This document shows positions 59,240-64,000 of a stretch of DNA of 64,000 nucleotides, piece after piece. This DNA comes from Mercurialis annua (lineage: Eukaryota > Streptophyta > Magnoliopsida > Malpighiales > Euphorbiaceae). The notes under the pieces are model-generated. The model was not told the origin of the DNA and searched no databases. It worked only from the letters and a program-made list of their open reading frames with translations. Every line of letters begins with the position of its first letter. Position 1 is the first letter of the stretch. Position numbers and translations under genes: made by a program. Where the stretch lies: assembly GCF_937616625.2 (NCBI RefSeq), contig NC_065570.1, positions 25,754,046 through 25,818,045 on the forward strand. The letters are read 5' to 3'.

Positions 59240-62200
59240 TAAGTTCACTTTATTAGCGATTTAAGCCAAACATTTAGAAATGTTATGAAACTAATCCAAA
59301 CATTTAAAACGTTGTGAAACCCTTTTTAGCAATTTAAGCAAAAAGTTTACAAACGTTACGAAACAAATCCAAACGTTTCGCCTTTTTAGCGATTTAAAAC
59401 AAATGTTACTAAACAAATCCAAATGTTTTACCTTTTTAGCGATATAAGCCAAATGTTTACAAACGTTACGAAACAAAACCAAACGTTTCACCTTTATAGC
59501 GATTTTAGCCCATTTTTTACAAACATTACGAAACTAATCCGTACGTTTCACCTTTTTAGCGATTTAAGCCAAAGGTTAAGAAACAAATCCAAATGTTTCA
59601 CCTTTTTAGCAATTTAAGCCAAAACGTTTACAAACGTTGTGAAACAAATCCAAACGTTTCACCTTTTTAGCAATTTAAGCCAAACGTTTACAAACGTTAC
59701 GAAACAATCCAAGCTTTTCACCTTTTTAGCAATTTAAGCCAAACATTTACAAACATTACGAAACAAATCCAAACGTTTCACTTTTTTAGCGATTAATGCG
59801 AAACGTTTACAAACGATACGAAACAAATCCAAATGTTTCACCTCTTTAGCGATTTAAGCCAAACTTTTACAAATGTTACGAAACAAATCCAAGTGTTTCA
59901 CCTTTTTAGCGATTGAAGCCAAACGTTTACAAAGGTTATGAAACAAATCCAAATGCTTCACCTTTTTAGCAATTTAAGCCAATTATTTACAAACGTTACG
60001 AAACAATTCCAAGCGTTTCACCTTTTAAGCAATTTAAGTCAAACGTTTACAAATGTTCCGAAACAAAATCCAAGCGTTTCACCTTTTTAGGAATTTAAGC
60101 CAAACGTTTACAAACGTTACGAAACAAATCCAAGCGTTTCACCTTTTTAGCAATATAAGCCAAACGTTTACAAACGCTACGAAACAAATCCATGCGTTTC
60201 ACCTTTTTAGCAATATAAGCCGAACGTTTACAAACGCTACGAAAGAAATCCAAGCGTTTCACCTTTTTAGCGATATAAGCCGAACGTTTACAAACGTTAC
60301 GAAAGAAATATAAACGTTTTAACTTTTTAGCGATTTAAGGCGAACGTTTACAAACTTTACGAAACAAATCCAAACGTTTCAACTTTTTAGCAATTTAAGC
60401 CAAACGTTTACAAACGTTACGAAACAAATCCAAACGTTTCACCTTTTTAGCGATTTAAGCCAAACGTTTACAAACGTTATGAAACAAAACCAAACGTTTA
60501 AAACATTTCAAAATAAATTCAAACGTTTCACATTTTTAGCGATTTAACCCAAACGTTTACAATTATTACAAAACAAAACCAATCGTTTACAAACATTACG
60601 AAACAAATCCAAACATTTCACCTTTTTAGCAATTTAAGCCAAACATTTACAAACGTTACGGAACAAATTTAAAGGTATCCCCTTTTTAGCGATTTAAGCC
60701 GAACGTTTACAAACGTTACGAAACAAAACCAAACGTTTCACATTTTTAGCTATTTAAGCCGAACGTTTACAAATAGTATGAAACAAATCCAAACATTTCA
60801 CCTTTTTAGCGATTTAAGTCGAATGTTTACAAACAGTATGAAACAAATCCAAACGTTTCACCCTTTTAGCAATTTAAGCCAAATGTTTACAAACGCTACG
60901 AAACAAATCCAAGCGTTTCACCTTTTTAGCAATTTAAACTGAACGTCTACAAACGTTACGAAATAAAACCAAATGTTTCACCTTTTTAGCGTTTAAGCCA
61001 AAGTTTACAAACGTTACAAAAAAAATCCAAACGTTTCACCTTTTTAGCGATTTAAGCCAAACATTTACAAACGTTACGAAACAAATCCAAACATTTCACC
61101 TTTCTACCAATTTGAATCCAAACGTTTCACCTCTTTAGAGATTTAAGCCAAACGTTTAACCTTTTTAGCGATTATGCCAAATGTTTCACCTTTTTAGCGA
61201 TATAAGTCAAACGTTTACAAACATTACGAAACAAATACAAATATTTCACCTTTTTAATGATTTAAGTCAAACGTTTACAAACGTTACGAAACTAATCCAA
61301 ACATTTAAAACGTTACGAAACCCTTTTTAGCAATTTAAGCCAAACGTTTACAAACGTTACGAAACAAAACCAAACATTTCACCTTTCTAGCGATTTAAGC
61401 CAAACATTTACAAACATTACGAAACTAATCCAAACGTTTAACCTTTTTAGCTATTTAAGCCAAACGTTTACAAACGTTACGAAACAAATCCAAATGTTTC
61501 CCTTTTTAGCGATTTAAGCTAAACGTTTAAAAACGTTGCGAAACGAAACAGGACGTTTCACCTTTTTAGCGATATAAGTCAAACGTTTACAAACATTACG
61601 AAACAAATACAAATATTTCACCTTTTTAATGATTTAAGTCAAACGTTTACAAACGTTACGAAACTAATCCAAACATTTAAAACGTTACGAAACCCTTTTT
61701 AGCAATTTAAGCCAAACGTTTACAAACGTTACGAAACAAAACCAAACATTTCACCTTTCTAGCGATTTAAGCCAAACATTTACAAACATTACGAAACTAA
61801 TCCAAACGTTTAACCTTTTTAGCTATTTAAGCCAAACGTTTACAAACGTTACGAAACAAATCCAAATGTTTCCCTTTTTAGCGATTTAAGCTAAACGTTT
61901 AAAAACGTTGCGAAACGAAACAGGACGTTTCACCTTTTTTGCAATTTAAGTCAAACGTTTACAAACATTACGAAACAAAACCAAACGTTTAAAACGTTAC
62001 AAAACAAATCCAAACGTTTAAAACGTTACGAAACAAATCCAAGTGTTTCACTTATTTAGCAATTTAAGCCAAATGTTTATAAATGTTGCGAAACAAATCC
62101 AAACATTTCACCTTTTTAGCGATTTAAGCCAAACGTTTGCAAACGTTACGAAAAAAATCCAAACGTTTCACCTTTTTACGATACATGCCAAACGTTTACA

Positions 62201-62810
62201 AACGATACGAAACAAATCCAAACGTTTACAAATGTTGCGAAACAAATCCAAGCGTTTCACCTTTTTAGCAATTTAAGCCAAACGTTTACAAACGTTACAA
62301 AACAAATCCAAGCGTTTCACATATTTAGCAATTTAAACAAAACATTGGCAAATGTTACGAAACAAAACCAAACGTTTCACCTTTTTAGCGAATTAAGCCA
62401 AACGTTTACAAACGTTACTAATCAAATCCAAACGTTTCCCAATTTTAGCAATTTAAGCCAAACGATTAAAACGTTACGAAACAAATCGAAACGGTTCACC
62501 TTTTTAGTGATTTAAGCCAAACGTTTACAAACGTTACGAAACAAATCCAAATGTTTCACATTTTTAGCGATTGAAGCCAAACATTAATAAACAAATGTTA
62601 CGAAAAAAATCCAAACATTTCCCATATTTAGCAATTTAAGCCAAACGTTTATAAACATTACGAAACAAAACCAAGCGTTTCATTTTTTTAGAAATTTAAG
62701 CCAAACGTTTACAAACGTTACGAAGCAAATCCAAACGTTTCACCTTTTTAGCGATTTAAGCCAAACGTTTACAAACGTTATGAAACAAAACCAAACGTTT
62801 AAAACGTTAC
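59240..62810 (-). repeat. 60-bp satellite array, reverse orientation (right block)
   Basis: The same monomer family and orientation as 32613-46438. The stretch 60525-61218 follows the monomer order of 45785-46438 but is clearly diverged, including the irregular short monomers at 61105-61195 that parallel 46315-46420. It ends at 62810 where an LTR begins. No gene is supported. Confidence 0.95.
61199..61942 (-). repeat. 372-bp tandem duplication, copies look identical
   Basis: 61199-61570 and 61571-61942 match base for base as far as I could read, including rare features such as AAACGAAACAGGACG and the shortened GAAACCCTTTTTAGC unit. The length equals about six monomers plus 12 bp. Surrounding monomers differ from each other far more, so this is a recent event. 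Confidence 0.9.
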
Positions 62811-64000
62811 TGTCACGACACAATTTCATGGATCGCGACCGGCGCTAGGGTATGGGTATAGTTGTACCAAAACCCGTAGCATGCCTTGCGGAAAACAACC
62901 AATCAAATAAACCTGCAAAAAATCCAATGCTCGGGGGCAGCCGAGTCTCCAACTTAAACAAACAGTTTAAATATCAGTACTTCCATTAAATAAAATAACC
63001 AGAGTTAAACAATAATAATGCCAAAGTATAAAATCAAGCCAGTCGGACAAATCCGACAAACAGACTAAAATAATATAGACTTCTAGTTTACTACTGCGGT
63101 CTAAGAATAAAAGTAGTTTGACAATTTATTAAAAGAAAATAAACCTCCTAGGAATAAAGATTCGGAGATCAGCAGACTCGCTCAAAATAATAAACCTGGA
63201 AAATGGGGAAACAACGGGGGTCAGATATACTGAGATGGGTTCATAATACTATTTACATTTATTAAGTTTAAAACCCTTTAAACAAATCCTTTTATACTAA
63301 TATATATAAGATTATGGAATAACAGTATTGAAATGATCCCAGCGTAAGTATGACATAACATACTGAAAAACCCAAAGTGGACGGGAAAAAATCCTCGTCA
63401 TATGCCAGCGTAAGCAAAACATTAGTTTGCCGATCCCAGAGTATTTACCGGTGCACACAGTCTCGATACAAACCTATCGAGTAGCTCGTTTCACTCCAGA
63501 TCCATAATCGCTTAAAACAATTCGAAAACTTTATAATACTCAAATAAATTGTGGTACTTAATAAAGCGGTAAATAGCACTACAACTCACAGCTTGCTAAT
63601 CCACGTGAAAACCTTGCAAGCGACAAAACCTTAATCGACTCCGAAGTACGCATAGTCGACGAGTCTAAGAACAGAGTAAAACCAATATTAAAATCAACCT
63701 CTAACTCTAGAGAGTACTAGACACCACATAAGACTAGCACAAAATAAATAAGACAGATAAGAGTCACACAATTCTCAAATAATTTATAATGCTGTAAAAC
63801 AATTCAAGTCTATTGAGTTCACACTTAAAATCCAATCTAAAAATATTACTCAAATAATATTTATATAGTAATTAAAACCAATTCCTCAAAATAGTGGATT
63901 AGCCGATTTTCAAAAAAACTATCAAGCTAAACCCACATGTCGGGCTACCCAAGTCTAACCCGACCCAACCATTAATCCATAATTATAATTCATAGTTATA
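62811..64000 (-). mobile_element. Partial Tekay-like LTR running off the window
   Basis: Satellite stops at AACGTTAC and TGTCACGACACAATTTC begins. The sequence is the reverse complement of the 3' part of an LTR related to Element 1: shared words include ACCGGCGCTAGGGTATGGGT, CCAATGCTCGGGGGCA, GGTCAGATATACTGAGATG and ACCGGTGC, in the same order. It is clearly diverged from Element 1. About 1.19 kb is visible. Whether a full element or a solo LTR follows cannot be told. Confidence 0.88.

Overview
The window looks like plant (probably dicot) heterochromatin. It holds no host gene, tRNA or rRNA that I can support. About 41 kb is one AT-rich satellite with a 60-bp monomer; almost all the rest is Ty3/gypsy LTR retrotransposon DNA of the chromovirus type (Tekay/Del-like, judged from gag-pol order, a tRNA-iMet-type primer site and a C-terminal chromodomain-like tail). 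I do not recognise the species or the satellite family.

Layout. 1-12909: satellite read in the forward sense, built of very long higher-order repeats (HORs) of about 6.15 kb (copy A 1-4347, shortened by about 1.8 kb; copy B 4348-10498; copy C from 10499). 12910-24133: a young, complete plus-strand element (here Element 1) inserted in copy C, with two 2.9-kb LTRs, PBS, gag-pol, PPT and a 5-bp CTTAA target-site duplication (TSD). 24134-32612: copy C resumes, then changes near 27175 to a different, shorter-period HOR class. About 32612: the satellite flips orientation. 32613-46438: satellite in reverse sense, with more diverged, mosaic multi-kb repeats. 46439-59239: an old, broken minus-strand element (Element 2) whose 3' LTR is split by a nested 4.44-kb solo LTR (47984-52423, TSD ACCAC) and whose 5' LTR has lost its promoter end. 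59240-62810: reverse-sense satellite, including a 372-bp duplication whose copies look identical. 62811-64000: start of a further LTR in minus orientation that leaves the window.

How the parts relate. Element 1 has one in-frame TAG in the N-terminal part of gag and an otherwise open gag-pol. Its LTRs differ at only about a dozen sites in 2.9 kb, so it inserted after the left HORs were copied. Element 2 carries eight in-frame stops (TAG and TGA only) and a frameshift, and its LTRs differ by several percent, so it is much older; its 3' LTR later received another Tekay-like insertion that collapsed to a solo LTR.

The most interesting material is the satellite: a 60-bp unit that seems to be a dimer of 30-bp halves, CpG-rich in consensus but varying mainly by CpG loss, arranged in exceptionally long HORs and switching orientation mid-array. 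A centromeric or pericentromeric origin is plausible but unproven. The many repetitive 20-residue-period reading frames in it are not supported as genes.
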